Assembly (NCBI RefSeq): GCF_024220175.1
Contig: NZ_CP098502.1
Span: 4,096,514-4,160,513 of the forward strand
Direction: 5' to 3'
DNA from: Paraconexibacter antarcticus
Lineage (GTDB): Bacteria; Actinomycetota; Thermoleophilia; Solirubrobacterales; Solirubrobacteraceae
Length of the DNA: 64,000 nucleotides
A program made the translations under genes and the position numbers. Below the pieces are notes generated by a model. The model saw only the letters and a program-made list of their open reading frames with translations, made no database searches and was not told the origin of the DNA. Positions 27,109-37,800 of the stretch are shown here, in pieces (position 1 is the first letter of the stretch; each line of letters opens with the position of its first letter).

Positions 27109-29195
27109 CCGATCAGCTCACCCGCCGCGCCGCCGTCGGCGAGGACCGCCGCCGCGCGGACGGCCGCCTGAAGGTCCTCGGCCAGGCCCGGTACGCCTTC
27201 GAGCAGTTGCCGGCCGGCGCCGCCTATCTCGTCCCGCTGCTCGCGCCGGTCGCCCGCGGCCGGATCACCGCGATCGACGCCGCGGCCGCCCTCGCGGTCG
27301 ACGGCGTCCTCGGGGTCCTCACCCACGAGAACGCGCCGGCCCTGCCCGAGCACGCGCGGCCGCCGCTGCGCATCCTGCAGTCGCCCGACATCACACACCG
27401 CGGGCAGTTCGTCGGCGGCGTCCTCGCGGACACCCCGGAGGCGGCGGCGCGGGCCGCGGGGCTCGTGCGCGTCGAGGTCGACGCCGCGGCGCACGACACG
27501 GCGCTCGCCTGGGACCACCCGGACGCCTACGTCCCCGACACGGTGAACCCCGACTACCCGGCGGTCACCGAGGACGGCGACGTCGACGGGGCGCTCGCGT
27601 CCGCCGCCCACGCGGTCGACGTGACGTACCGCACGCCGATGCACCACAACCACCCGATGGAGCCGCACACGACGGTCGTCACGTGGTCGGACGCCGGGGT
27701 CGAGCTCCACGAGTCGACGCAGCACCCGCACGGCGTGCGCGCCACCGTCGCCGAGCTCTTCGGCCTGGACCCGGAGACGGTGCGCGTCGTCGCGCCGTAC
27801 GTCGGCGGCGGCTTCGGCGGCAAGGGCCAGCTGCACGCGCACGCCGTCCTCGCGTGCATGGCGGCGCAGACGGTGCCGGGCCGTCCGGTGAAGCTCGCGC
27901 TGACGCGGCGCCAGCTCGTCCCGAACGCGGGGCACCGGACGCCGACGATCCAGCGGGTGCGCCTCGGCGCGGAGGCGGACGGGCGGCTCGTCGCCATCGA
28001 GCACGACGTCGCCGAGCACACCTCGCGCATCACCGAGTTCGCCGAGCAGACGGCCGTCGCCACGCGGATGATGTACGCGGCGGGCGCCCGCCGCACGCGC
28101 CACCGGCTCGTCGCCCTCGACGTGCCCGCGCCCTCGTGGATGCGCGCACCGGGCGAGACGCCGGGGATGTACGCGCTCGAGTCGGCGCTCGACGAGCTCG
28201 CCTGCGCCGCCGGGATCGACCCGATCGAGCTGCGCGTGCGCAACGAGCCGGAGACCGATCCGTCGAGCGGCAAGCCGTTCTCGAGCCGCGGGCTCGTCGC
28301 CTGCCTGCGCGAGGGCGCCGAGCGCTTCGGGTGGGCGGGACGCGACCCCGAGCCCGGCGTCCGGCGGGACGGCCGGTGGCTCGTCGGCTCCGGCGTCGCG
28401 GCCGCGACCTACCCCGTCTACCGGCAGAGCGCGACCGCCCGCGTCCGGGCCTTCGGCGGCGGGCGCTTCGGCGTCACGATCGCCGCCGCGGACATCGGGA
28501 CCGGGGCGTGGACCGTCCTCGCGCAGATCGCGGCCGACGCGCTCGGCGTCGCCGTCGAGGACATCGAGCTGCGCATCGGGGACAGCGCCCTGCCGCCGGC
28601 GAGCGTCGCCGGCGGCTCGTCCGGGACGACGACCTGGGGCACCGCGATCGTCACCGCGGCGCAGAAGCTCCTGGCCGAGCACGACGGCGACCCGCCCGCC
28701 GGCGCCGAGGTGACCGCCGACGCGCCGCCGAACCCCCACGCGGACGACGTCGCGATGCACGCGTTCGGCGCGCACTTCGCCGAGGTGCGCGTCGACTCCG
28801 ACACCGGCGAGGCCCGCGTCGCGCGGATGCTCGGCGTCTTCGCCGCGGGCCGCATCGTCAACCCCCGGACGGCGCGCTCGCAGTTCATGGGCGGCATGAC
28901 GATGGGCCTCGGGATGGCGCTCCACGAGGCGACGATCCTCGACCACCGCCACGGCGCGATCGTCACCCCCGACCTCGCCGAGTACCACGTCGCCTCGCAC
29001 GCGGACGTGCCCGCCCTCGAGGTCCACTGGATCGACGAGGAGGACCCCTACGTCAACCCGATGGGCTCGAAGGGCATCGGGGAGATCGGCATCGTCGGCG
29101 CCGCCGCGGCGATCGGCAACGCCGTCCACCACGCGACCGGGCGGCGGGTGCGCGAGCTGCCGATCACCCCGGACAAGCTGCTGGGGCTCGGGTAG
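27105..29195 (+). CDS. Xanthine dehydrogenase family molybdenum subunit (PaoC/YagR-like)
   Basis: 696 residues, close to PaoC length and shorter than CoxL. Molybdopterin-binding motifs [16 protein letters not shown] and [12 protein letters not shown], and the C-terminal catalytic glutamate in [14 protein letters not shown]. With the two preceding subunits it forms an alpha-beta-gamma molybdenum hydroxylase, probably oxidising an aldehyde to an acid. No cofactor maturation gene (MocA or XdhC type) is in the window. The operon ends with a strong hairpin at 29212. Confidence 0.92.
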   Translation: MTDQLTRRAAVGEDRRRADGRLKVLGQARYAFEQLPAGAAYLVPLLAPVARGRITAIDAAAALAVDGVLGVLTHENAPALPEHARPPLRILQSPDITHRGQFVGGVLADTPEAAARAAGLVRVEVDAAAHDTALAWDHPDAYVPDTVNPDYPAVTEDGDVDGALASAAHAVDVTYRTPMHHNHPMEPHTTVVTWSDAGVELHESTQHPHGVRATVAELFGLDPETVRVVAPYVGGGFGGKGQLHAHAVLACMAAQTVPGRPVKLALTRRQLVPNAGHRTPTIQRVRLGAEADGRLVAIEHDVAEHTSRITEFAEQTAVATRMMYAAGARRTRHRLVALDVPAPSWMRAPGETPGMYALESALDELACAAGIDPIELRVRNEPETDPSSGKPFSSRGLVACLREGAERFGWAGRDPEPGVRRDGRWLVGSGVAAATYPVYRQSATARVRAFGGGRFGVTIAAADIGTGAWTVLAQIAADALGVAVEDIELRIGDSALPPASVAGGSSGTTTWGTAIVTAAQKLLAEHDGDPPAGAEVTADAPPNPHADDVAMHAFGAHFAEVRVDSDTGEARVARMLGVFAAGRIVNPRTARSQFMGGMTMGLGMALHEATILDHRHGAIVTPDLAEYHVASHADVPALEVHWIDEEDPYVNPMGSKGIGEIGIVGAAAAIGNAVHHATGRRVRELPITPDKLLGLG

Positions 29196-29211
29196 GCCTG
29201 AGCCGCCGCGG

Positions 29212-29246
29212 ATGCAGCCACTGTCGCCGGGCGACAGTGGCTGCAT
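29212..29246. terminator. Bidirectional stem-loop, 17-bp perfect arms
   Basis: ATGCAGCCACTGTCGCC and its exact complement with a single central base, between convergent molybdenum-subunit and CaiB genes. No T-tract. The first nine bases of the arm (ATGCAGCCA) also start the hairpin at 31328. Confidence 0.65.
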
Positions 29247-29303
29247 GGGCACGGCGCCGCGCCACCCTAAGGGTGCCCTCGGGGTTCGGCGAGGGGCGCG
29301 CGC

Positions 29304-30452
29304 TCAGCCGAAGGCGCCCGCGGCGCGCAGCGCGTCCTGCGCGCCGGCGTCGATGCCCCACTCCGCGAGCGCGGCACCTGAGTCCTCGCGGCGCGGGCGG
29401 GCCTCGCCGGGCGTCCGGCTGAAGCGCGGCGCGGCCTGCGCCTGCAGGACCCCGCCGACCTCGACGAACGTCCCGCGCGCCTGCATGTGCGGGTGGCCGG
29501 CGGCCTCGCCGAGCGTGAGGACCGCCGTCGCGCAGGTGTCCTCGGGCTCGAGGAGGTCCGCCCACTCCTGCCGCGTCTTCGTCCTGAAGACCTCGGCGAA
29601 GCGACCCTTGAACTCGGGCCAGCGGGCGGTCTCGAACTGCGGGACCTCCTCGTGGGTGAGGCCCATGAGCTCGATGAGCTTCGCGTAGAACTGCGGCTCG
29701 ATCGCGCCGACCGAGACGTGGCCGCCGTCGGAGGTCTCGTACGTCTCGTAGAAGTGCGCGCCGGAGTCCAGGAGGTTCGTGCCGGGCTTGTCGGCCGCCC
29801 AGGCGCCGCCCGCGCTGAGGCCGAGCTGCAGCGACGTGAGCAGCGCGGTGCCGTCGACCATCGCGGCGTCGACGACCTGGCCCTGGCCGGAGGTCCGGGC
29901 CTCGACGATGCCGCAGACGATGCCGAAGGCGAGGAACATCGCGCCGCCGCCGTAGTCCCCGACGAGGTTCAGCGGCGCGAGGGGCGCCTCGCCGGCCCGG
30001 CGCATCGCGCCGAGCGCGCCCGCGACCGAGATGTAGTTGATGTCGTGGCCGGCGACCTTCGCCATCGGGCCGTCCTGGCCGAAGCCGGTCATGCGGCCGT
30101 ACGTCAGGCGCGGGTTGCGGGCGTGGACGTCCTCCGGGCCGAGCCCGAGCTTCTCCATGACGCCGGGGCGGAAGCCCTCGATGAGCGCGTCGGCCTGCTC
30201 GGCGAGGCCGAGGACGAGCTCGCGGCCCGCCTCGCTGCGCGTGTCGACCGGGACGGCGGCGCGGCCGCGCTTCGTCGGGTCGAACGCGGGCGGGAACGCG
30301 AGGCCGGGGTCGTTCGGGCGCTCGATGCGGAGGATGTCCGCCCCCATGTCCGAGAGCATCATCCCGGCGAACGGGACGGGTCCGATCCCGCCGATCTCGA
30401 GGACCTTGACGCCGTGGAGGGGGCCGCGCGGCCGGTCGGTGTTCTCGCTCAT
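29304..30452 (-). CDS. CaiB/BaiF family, alpha-methylacyl-CoA racemase-like
   Basis: 382 residues from ATG at 30452. Family III CoA-transferase fold. Active-site pattern of AMACR/MCR: GHDINYI (catalytic His about 127) and VGDYGGG (Asp about 157), with YGRMTGFGQDGP before it. These residues favour racemisation of 2-methylacyl-CoA over CoA transfer. Such a racemase is needed when (R)-2-methyl branched or sterol side-chain acids are degraded. It follows an enoyl-CoA hydratase gene by 19 bp. Confidence 0.9.
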   Translation of the reverse strand: MSENTDRPRGPLHGVKVLEIGGIGPVPFAGMMLSDMGADILRIERPNDPGLAFPPAFDPTKRGRAAVPVDTRSEAGRELVLGLAEQADALIEGFRPGVMEKLGLGPEDVHARNPRLTYGRMTGFGQDGPMAKVAGHDINYISVAGALGAMRRAGEAPLAPLNLVGDYGGGAMFLAFGIVCGIVEARTSGQGQVVDAAMVDGTALLTSLQLGLSAGGAWAADKPGTNLLDSGAHFYETYETSDGGHVSVGAIEPQFYAKLIELMGLTHEEVPQFETARWPEFKGRFAEVFRTKTRQEWADLLEPEDTCATAVLTLGEAAGHPHMQARGTFVEVGGVLQAQAAPRFSRTPGEARPRREDSGAALAEWGIDAGAQDALRAAGAFG

Positions 30453-30460
30453 GCGCGGAA

Positions 30461-30475
30461 GTGAATCAGGTTCAC
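30461..30475. promoter_or_regulatory. Inverted repeat GTGAA-N5-TTCAC
   Basis: Perfect 5-bp arms directly upstream of the CaiB-type start and overlapping the stop of the enoyl-CoA hydratase gene. The half-site GTGAA(T) recurs four times in the palindrome at 42647. Could be an operator or only a small RNA hairpin. Confidence 0.35.
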
Positions 30476-31230
30476 CCGAAGCTCGGCTTGCGCTTCTCGA
30501 GGAAGGCGGCGATGCCCTCCGCCCCGGTCGGTGACCCGGCGAGCGCGGCGATCTGGTCGGCCTCGAGCCCGAGCTGGGTCTCGTAGTCGTTCTGCGAGGA
30601 GCTGCCGAGCAGCCGCTTGATGGCGCCGTAGGTCGCCGTCGGGCCGGTCGCGAACCGGGTGACGACGGCGTCGACCGCGGCGTCGAGCTCGTCCTCCGGG
30701 ACGGCCTTCGTGAGGATCCCCATGCCGACCGCGTCGGGCGCCTTGATCGGCCCGTTGAGCATCATGATCTCCGCGGCGCGGCGGCGGCCGACGAGCCGCG
30801 GGAGCAGCCACGAGGAGCCGCCGTCCGGCGAGAGGCCGACGCCGGCGTAGGCCATGACGAGCGTCGCGCTCTCGGCGGCGATCGCGATGTCGGCGCCGAG
30901 GACGAGCGAGAGGCCGGCGCCCGCGGCGGGCCCGTGGACTCGCGCGACGACCGGGGCGTCGAGAGCCATGAGGTCCTTCAGGCCGGTGTGCAGGGTCGAG
31001 GCGAGCTCGTGGATCGCCGCCTGGCGGTCCGGCTGCCCGTCCATCCACGCGAGGTCGCCGCCGGGGCAGAAGAAGCGCCCCTCGCCGGTGAGCTTCACGA
31101 CGCGGACGCCGCCGTCCGCGCGGAGCGCCGCCGCGTGGTCGCGCAGCTGCTGCGTCCAGGCGAGGTCGATCGCGCCGCTGATCTGCAGCTCGGCGACGGC
31201 GCCGTCGTTGGTGAGCGTCACGGTTCCCAT
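30472..31230 (-). CDS. Enoyl-CoA hydratase/isomerase family protein
   Basis: 252 residues from ATG at 31230. Crotonase fold: first oxyanion loop GRFFCPGGDLAWM, second VHGPAAGAGLSLVLGADI with a GAG motif, and YAGVGLSPDGGSSWLLPRLVG. The usual second catalytic Glu position is Asp in LSPDGGSSW, and the first Glu position is Ala-rich (GPAAGAG), so it may be an isomerase or other crotonase rather than a classical hydratase. Located directly upstream of the CaiB-type gene. Confidence 0.88.
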   Translation of the reverse strand: MGTVTLTNDGAVAELQISGAIDLAWTQQLRDHAAALRADGGVRVVKLTGEGRFFCPGGDLAWMDGQPDRQAAIHELASTLHTGLKDLMALDAPVVARVHGPAAGAGLSLVLGADIAIAAESATLVMAYAGVGLSPDGGSSWLLPRLVGRRRAAEIMMLNGPIKAPDAVGMGILTKAVPEDELDAAVDAVVTRFATGPTATYGAIKRLLGSSSQNDYETQLGLEADQIAALAGSPTGAEGIAAFLEKRKPSFG

Positions 31231-31327
31231 GCGGCGGACCGTATCGGGCCGGTCATCCGCCTGCGTGTCGGCGGGGCCGGCGTCGACGGCGGCAACGACA
31301 GCGGAGGGGCAGGCGCAGCCGCCCACC

Positions 31328-31368
31328 GCGATGCAGCCAGTCAGGCCAGGCCTGACTGGCTGCATCGC
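31328..31368. repeat. 20-bp perfect hairpin between divergent genes
   Basis: Arms of 20 bp around one central base, with inner palindrome AGGCCTGA-type symmetry. It begins with the same GATGCAGCCA as the hairpin at 29212 but here lies between divergent starts (enoyl-CoA hydratase and PhzF), so it is not positioned as a normal terminator. It may be an operator, an insulator between units, or a REP-like element. Confidence 0.6.
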
Positions 31369-31396
31369 CGGTGCGCCGCAGGCGTACCCTGGCCCC

Positions 31397-32248
31397 ATGC
31401 CGTCGCGCCCCCGCCCCTTCGCCCAGGTCGACGTCTTCTCGGCGCAGCCGTGCGGCGGCAACCCCGTCGCGGTCGTCCTCGACGCCGAGGGCTGGGAGGA
31501 CGAGGAGCTGCGCCGCGTCGCCCGCTGGACGAACCTCTCGGAGACGACGTTCGTCCTCCCGCCGACGCAGCCCGGCGCCGACTACCGCGTCCGGATCCTC
31601 ACGCCGACGACGGAGTTCCCGTTCGCCGGCCACCCGACGCTCGGCACCTGCCACGCGTGGCTCGAGGCCGTCGGCGAGCCGGGTCGCGAGCATGTCGTGC
31701 AGGAGTGCGCCGCGGGGCTCATCGCCATCCGGCGCACGCCGGACGGGCTCGCGTTCGCGGCACCGCCGCTCCTGCGCTCGGGGCCGGTGGAGGAGGCGCT
31801 GCTGGACGAGATCGCCGCCGCGCTCGGCGTCGCGCGCGGGGACATCGTCGACGCGGCGTGGGCGGACAACGGCCCGGGCTGGGCCGCGGTGCTGCTCGGC
31901 TCGGTGGACGCGGTCCTCGCGCTGCGGCCGGGCCCGCTGCCGGTCGACGTCGGGGTCGCGGCGCTCACCGCGGCGGGCGAGGACCCGGACGGCGCGGCCC
32001 TCGAGGTGCGGGCGTTCTGCCGCGACGGCGACGGGCAGGGCGTCCTCGAGGATCCGGTCACCGGCAGCCTCAACGCGTCCCTCGCCGGGTGGCTGCTCGG
32101 GGCCGCGCGGCTGCGCGCGCCCTACCTCGCCCGGCAGGGGACGGTGCTCGGACGGTCCGGCCGGATCCACATCACGCAGGACGAGGACGGCGGCGTGTGG
32201 GTCGGCGGCGCGACGACGACGGTCGTCACGGGGACGGTGGCGATCTGA
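31397..32248 (+). CDS. PhzF-family isomerase-like protein
   Basis: 283 residues. PhzF/diaminopimelate-epimerase-like fold: N-terminal QVDVFSAQPCGGNPVAVV, catalytic Glu49 in NLSETTFV, FPFAGHPTLGT and C-terminal EDPVTGSLNASLAGWL. Homologues are isomerases or epimerases of mostly unknown substrate; there are no phenazine genes nearby. It stands alone, followed after 50 bp by a CoA ligase gene. Confidence 0.9.
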   Translation: MPSRPRPFAQVDVFSAQPCGGNPVAVVLDAEGWEDEELRRVARWTNLSETTFVLPPTQPGADYRVRILTPTTEFPFAGHPTLGTCHAWLEAVGEPGREHVVQECAAGLIAIRRTPDGLAFAAPPLLRSGPVEEALLDEIAAALGVARGDIVDAAWADNGPGWAAVLLGSVDAVLALRPGPLPVDVGVAALTAAGEDPDGAALEVRAFCRDGDGQGVLEDPVTGSLNASLAGWLLGAARLRAPYLARQGTVLGRSGRIHITQDEDGGVWVGGATTTVVTGTVAI

Positions 32249-32298
32249 CCGCGACCCGCGCCCCGGCGCATCCAGCTCGGACATAATGCCCGGAGACC

Positions 32299-34029
32299 AT
32301 GTCTGACGAGGAGAGCACGCCCATGCCCGGCACGATCGACGAGCGGCGAGCCGCGCTGCAGGCGCGGTTCGGAGCGTGGACCCCGCGGACGCTGGGCGAC
32401 TTCCTCGACGAGCGGGCGGCGGCGTTCGCGGACCGCCCGCTCGTCATCACCGACGCGCGCACCGTCACCTACGCGGAGACGGCGGCGTGGGCGGCGCGGC
32501 TGGCGGACGGGCTGGCGACGCTCGGCGCGGGGCCGGGTGCCCGTGTCGGCCTGCTCATGGCCAATTACCTCGAGTTCGTCCCGCTGAAGTTCGCCGTCGC
32601 GCGGACGGGCGCCGCCGCGATCCCGTTCAACTACCTCTACCGCGAGGACGAGCTGCTCTACGTCCTGCGCCAGTCGCGCTGCACGGTGCTCGTGACGATG
32701 ACGGGGTTCGCGGGGCTCGACCACGTCGGGATGCTCGACCGCATCGCCCCCGGCTGGGAGACCGGGCAGGCCGAGGCGCTCCCCGACCTGCGGGCGGTCG
32801 TCCAGTTCCCGGCCGAGGGTCCCGCGCGCGAGGGCGTCCTGACGGTCGACGCGCTCGCCGGCCTCGGCGACCGGCATCCGGGCGCCGCGGACGCCACCGG
32901 GGTCAGCCCCGGCGACCTCGGGGACATCCTCTACACCTCCGGCACCACCGGCTCGCCGAAGGGCGTCATGGTCACCCACGACGCGGTCCAGCGGACGGGT
33001 TACGCGTCGGCGCTGACCCGGGCGTTCGAGGACGGCCGGCGCGTCCTCTTCTCGCTTCCCTGCTACCACATGTTCGGGTACGTCGAGGGGCTGATCGCGG
33101 CGATGATCGCGGGCGGCGCGATCGTCCCGCGGACGGCCTTCTCCGCCGCCGACCACTTCGCCGCGATCGAGCGCCACCGGGCGACCGAGATCCTCTGCGT
33201 CCCGACGATGACCGTCGCGCTGCTCGAGCATCCCGACCGGCGCACACGCGACCTGTCGTCGGTCTTCGCGCTGCTGTCGGGCGCGGCGCCCGCCCCGGTG
33301 TGGCTGTGGGAGAAGGTCCGTGACGAGCTCGGCATCACCGAGATGACGACGGGCTACGGCATGACCGAGTGCGGCGGCGCGATGACGATGACGCTGCCGG
33401 AGGACGGGCTCGAGCGCCACGCGTCGACCGTCGGGCGGCCGAAGCTCGCGGGCGTCGCCGGCCTGCGCGGCCGCGGCGGCGACCTCTGCCACTACCGCAC
33501 CATCGACCCGCTCACCGGCGAGGCGCTGCCCGAGGGCGAGGAGGGCGAGCTCGTCTCCTCGGGCCCGACCCACATGCTCGGCTTCTGGGAGAAGACCGAG
33601 GAGACGGCGGCGGCGCTGCGGGACGGCTGGGTGCACTCGGGCGACCTCGGACGCGTCGGGGCCGACGGATACCTGCAGCTCACCGGGCGCAGCAAGGAGC
33701 TCTACAAGTCCGGCGGCGAGCTCGTCATGCCGAAGGAGGTCGAGGACCTCCTCACGCGCCACCCCCGTGTGAGCCAGGCCTACGCGGTCGGGGTCCCGGA
33801 CGACCGCTGGGGCGAGGTCGGCTGCGCGTGGATCGTCGCCGAGCCCGGCGCGGACCTCGACCCCGCCGAGCTCATCGCGCTCTGCCGCGAGCAGCTCGCG
33901 CGCTTCAAGGTCCCCAGGCACGTGTTCCTCATCACCGCCGGCGAGCTGCCGACGACGCCGACGGGCAAGGTGCAGAAGTTCCGCCTCGCCGCGCGGGCGG
34001 CCGAGCGGCTGGCCGGGCGGACGGGATAG
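32299..34029 (+). CDS. Acyl-CoA synthetase (class I adenylate-forming)
   Basis: 576 residues from ATG at 32299; ATG at 32323 with an upstream GAGGAGAG is an alternative start. P-loop YTSGTTGSPKGVMVTH, A5 GYGMTECGG, GELVSSGPTHMLGFWEKTEET, hinge YLQLTGRSKELYKSGGELV and C-terminal TPTGKVQKFRL. The KSGGE loop resembles MCAD/FadD3-type ligases. Fifth adenylate-forming enzyme of the window, distant in sequence from the other four. Followed at once by a GST-like gene. Confidence 0.9.
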   Translation: MSDEESTPMPGTIDERRAALQARFGAWTPRTLGDFLDERAAAFADRPLVITDARTVTYAETAAWAARLADGLATLGAGPGARVGLLMANYLEFVPLKFAVARTGAAAIPFNYLYREDELLYVLRQSRCTVLVTMTGFAGLDHVGMLDRIAPGWETGQAEALPDLRAVVQFPAEGPAREGVLTVDALAGLGDRHPGAADATGVSPGDLGDILYTSGTTGSPKGVMVTHDAVQRTGYASALTRAFEDGRRVLFSLPCYHMFGYVEGLIAAMIAGGAIVPRTAFSAADHFAAIERHRATEILCVPTMTVALLEHPDRRTRDLSSVFALLSGAAPAPVWLWEKVRDELGITEMTTGYGMTECGGAMTMTLPEDGLERHASTVGRPKLAGVAGLRGRGGDLCHYRTIDPLTGEALPEGEEGELVSSGPTHMLGFWEKTEETAAALRDGWVHSGDLGRVGADGYLQLTGRSKELYKSGGELVMPKEVEDLLTRHPRVSQAYAVGVPDDRWGEVGCAWIVAEPGADLDPAELIALCREQLARFKVPRHVFLITAGELPTTPTGKVQKFRLAARAAERLAGRTG

Positions 34030-34064
34030 CGGCCGGCGGCCCGCCGCTCGGCTACCGTCCGGGC

Positions 34065-34832
34065 GTGGCCGAGCACCGCCTCATCACGATCCCGATCAGC
34101 CACTTCTGCGAGAAGGCGCGCTGGGCGCTCGAGCGGGCGGGGGTCCCCTACGTCGAGGAGCCGCACCTGCAGGGCGTCCACGTCGCGCACGCGCTGCGGC
34201 GCGGTCGCAGCCGGACGGTCCCCGTGCTCCTCACCGCCGACGGCGACGTCGTCCCGGAGTCCTCGGCGATCATGCGCTGGGCGGACGGCCAGCTCGCCGA
34301 CCCGGAGCGGCGGCTCTACCCCGTCGGGGTCGCCGGCGCCGAGGCCGCGCGCCTGGAGGCGTGGCTCGACGGGGACTTCGGCGCGGACGGGCGGCTGTGG
34401 ATGTACCACGAGACGCTGCCCGCGGTGCAGACGCTGGAGGCCTCGGTCGTCCACGGCATCCCGGCCTGGGAGCGGCACCTCTTCCGTCGCGGCCGGACGC
34501 CGCTGAACGCCTTCGTCTGCCGCTACCTCGGCGTGAACGCGGAGACGGCCGCGGCCGCGCTCGCCCGGGTGGACGACGTCTTCGCGACGATCGGCGACCG
34601 CCTGCAGGACGGCCGGCCCTACCTCTGCGGCGACCGCCTCACCGCCGCCGACATCACCTTCGCCGCCCTCTCCGCGCCGGTCATCTGCCCCGAGCAGTAC
34701 GGGTCACCGCTGCCGTCCCTCGACGCCATGCCCACGGCCTACGCCCGCGAGGTCCGGCGCCTGCGCGAGACCCCCGCGGGCCGGTTCGCGCTGGCGCTCT
34801 TCGCACGCGAGCGGCGCCTCGTCGCGAGCTGA
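34065..34832 (+). CDS. Glutathione S-transferase-like protein
   Basis: 255 residues from GTG at 34065. N-terminal thioredoxin-like GST domain (PISHFCEKARWALERAGV, then TVPVLLTADGDVVPESSAI) and a helical C-terminal domain (RPYLCGDRLTAADITFAAL). Ser/Cys in SHFCEK could be the thiol-activating residue. Actinobacteria generally lack glutathione, so the cofactor may be another thiol or absent. Gap to the preceding ligase is 35 bp, so cotranscription is likely. Confidence 0.85.
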   Translation: MAEHRLITIPISHFCEKARWALERAGVPYVEEPHLQGVHVAHALRRGRSRTVPVLLTADGDVVPESSAIMRWADGQLADPERRLYPVGVAGAEAARLEAWLDGDFGADGRLWMYHETLPAVQTLEASVVHGIPAWERHLFRRGRTPLNAFVCRYLGVNAETAAAALARVDDVFATIGDRLQDGRPYLCGDRLTAADITFAALSAPVICPEQYGSPLPSLDAMPTAYAREVRRLRETPAGRFALALFARERRLVAS

Positions 34833-34871
34833 CCGGGGCAGGACCGGCCGGCGCCCGGCGGGCCCGAGCGC

Positions 34872-37800
34872 TCAGGTCGCTTCCGGCACCGGGACGAGCC
34901 CGCCCGGGACGTGAACCCCGCTGAGCGGACGCGCCGGCCCCCACGCCCGCCGTCCCGCGAGCTTCAGCGCCGCGGGCAGGACGACGAGGCGCACGAGGGT
35001 CGCGTCGAGGGCGACGGCGATGCCGAGGCCGACACCGAACTCGCGGATCGACGGCACGTCGGTCGTCGCGAAGGCGGCGAAGACCGCGAGCATCGAGATC
35101 GCCGCACCGCTGACGACGTGGGCGGTGGAGGACAGGCCCGCGGTGATCGCGCGCCGCGGGTCACCGTGCCGGTCGACCTCCTCGCGGATCCGGCCGACGA
35201 TGAACAGCTGGTAGTCGATCGAGAGGGCGAACATCACCGCGAAGACGGCGATGACGGTCGTCGCGTCGAGGCTCCCGGCGAAGAGCGTCCCCATCAGGCC
35301 GATCGTCGCGGCAACGGTGAGGAGCGTCAGCCCGACGCCGATGAGCGGGACGAGGAGCGACCGCAGGAGCACCGCGAGCAGGAGCGTCGTCGCGAGCGCG
35401 AGGACGAGCACGATGCCGGGGAACCGGGTGTGCGCGGCGTGCTCGTAGTCGAGCAGCAGCGCCGACGAGCCGCCGACGGCCGTGTCGCTCCCCGTCGCCC
35501 GGCCGAAGCGCTGCGCGGCGAGCGTCAGGCGGTGATAGAGGGCGCCCGCCCCGGGATCGCTCGGGCCCAGCCGCGGGACGATGAGGATCCGCGCGGCCTG
35601 GCCGCCGCGGTCGACGTTCAGGCCCGTGCCGTTCCCGTCCCGCCCGTCGAGCGCGGCGAGCACGAAGTACCCGGAGTCGACGACCGACGGCGACGTGTTC
35701 ACCGGCGCGCCCGCGGGCTTCTTCGCCGAGCCGGACGACAGTCCGGCGAGCTCGCCCTTCGCGCCGCTCAGGCCCTGGACGAGCGCATCGCTGCGGCGCC
35801 GGCTCGCGGCGACCGAGCTCGACACGCCCGCGACGCCCGCCTGCAGCCGCGACACGCCCGCGCCGAGGGCAGAGGTCCCGCCGCCGAGCTTCGCGAGCGC
35901 ACCCTGCACGGCGTCCGTGCTGCCGCTGAGGGTCGAGACGCTCCCGCTGAGCTGCGCGAGATTCGCCCGCAGCTGCGAGAGGCCCGCCGTGAGCGCGCGG
36001 GCCTTCGCCGCGAGCGGGTGGACGCTGATCTTCGCGAGGGAGTCGGCGAGCTTGTTCGTCGCGGCGATCTGCGCGGCGAGCCCGGCGGCGACGGTGTCGA
36101 GCGACGTCGCGACCGCGGAGGTGTCGATCGTCTGCTTCGCCGCTTCGACCGCGCGGGCGGCGCGCGTCGTGTTGAAGCCGGGACGGACGCCCGCGAGCGC
36201 CCGCTGCGCGTCGGAGAGCTGCTGCAGGACGGCCGCGTTCTGCGTGCGGGCGTCGCTCGCCGCGCGCGTGACGTCGTCGTGACGGCTCGAGATGCGGCCG
36301 GAGAGCACGCGCACCGCGGGTGACGCGAGCGCGAACCCGCTGCCGATCCGATGGATCGCCTCGGCGAGCGCCGCGCTGCCGTCACGGGCGCTCGCGGCGC
36401 CGGCGGTGAGCCGGCCGGTCCCGGCGGCCGCGGTCCGCAGCCGGCCGGTGAGCGTGCGCGCCCCGGCCGCCGCGCCCTGCACGCCGTCGCGGAGCCTGGC
36501 CACGCCGCCGGCGAGGGCGGCCGAGCCGGAGCCGAGCGTCTTCGCGGCCGCGTCGGCCTCGGTGAAGGCGCCGGTGAGGCCGCCGACGCCGCCCTCGAGC
36601 CGGCCGACCGACCCCTTGAGCCTGGAGAGCTTCGCCGTCTGCGCGGGGATCGCGCCGGCGAGCGCCTTCTGCTGGCGGATGAGGCGGCGGCCGTCGCGGC
36701 GCAGGCGCTCGGCCCGCGCGGCGATGGTCCCCGGACCGAGGACGACGCGCACGCCCGGGTCGGCGCCGAGCTCGCGCTGGAGCTGCATGAGCGCGCGCAG
36801 CCGCGCCGGGGTCGTCATCGTCCCCTTGCGGGCGACGGCGACGACCTCGAAGTTCGCGCCCCAGCCCGGGCCGACGGCGCGGTCGACGGCGTTCAGGTCG
36901 GCGCGGGCAGCGCTCGACGCGGGCAGCTGCGCCGCGTCCGGGCCGGCGGTCTTCAGCGACAGCGCGGGGACCGCGAGCAGGGCGAGGGCGGCGCAGCCCG
37001 CGCCGACGGTCACGAGCGGGCGGCGCATGGCCACGGCGCCGACGCGCTCCCAGGGCGTCACGGTCGCGGGCGGCGGCCCGGCCGCGGCCGCGGCCGCGGC
37101 GGCGGCGGCGGGTCCGGCGGGTCCGGCCGCCCCGGCCGCCGGGGTGAGCCGGGCACCGGTGAGGACGAGGGCGGCGGGCATCGCGACGCAGGCGCCGAGA
37201 ACGGCGACCGCGCCGGCCGCCCCGACGCCGAGCGCGGCGGAGACGACGGGCGTGCCCGGCCCGAGGACGGCGACGAGGACCATCGCGAGGACGATCGACG
37301 CGCCGGCGGTGAGGATCGTGTGGCGGGTCCCGACGACGGCGCCCGCGGCGGCCGCGTCGACGCCGGCCCCGCCGCGTCGCTCCTCGCGGAAGCGCGAGAC
37401 CATGAGCAGCGAGTAGTCGACGGCGAGGGCGAGGCCCATCATCGACGCGAGCGCGGTGCCGAGCCCGTCGACCGGCAACCGCGAGGAGAGCAGCTCGACG
37501 AGGCCGGTCGCCGCGAGGACGGTCGTGCCGCCGAAGACGACGGGGATCGCGGCGGCGGCGATCGACCGGAAGACGAGCAGCAGGACGAGCAGGAGCGCCG
37601 GGAGCGCGACGAGGTCGGCGCGGTGGACGGCGTGGCGGGAGGCGTCGGCGAGCGCGCGGGAGACGATCGGCAGCCCGGTGACGTGGGCGGTGACCGGGCC
37701 CGACGTCCCCGCCCGCACGAGCGAGGCGACGGTCGCGGCGCGCTCCTCGACCCTGCGGCCCTTCCCCGCGATCGAGGCGAGCAGCAGGAGCCTGTCGGCG

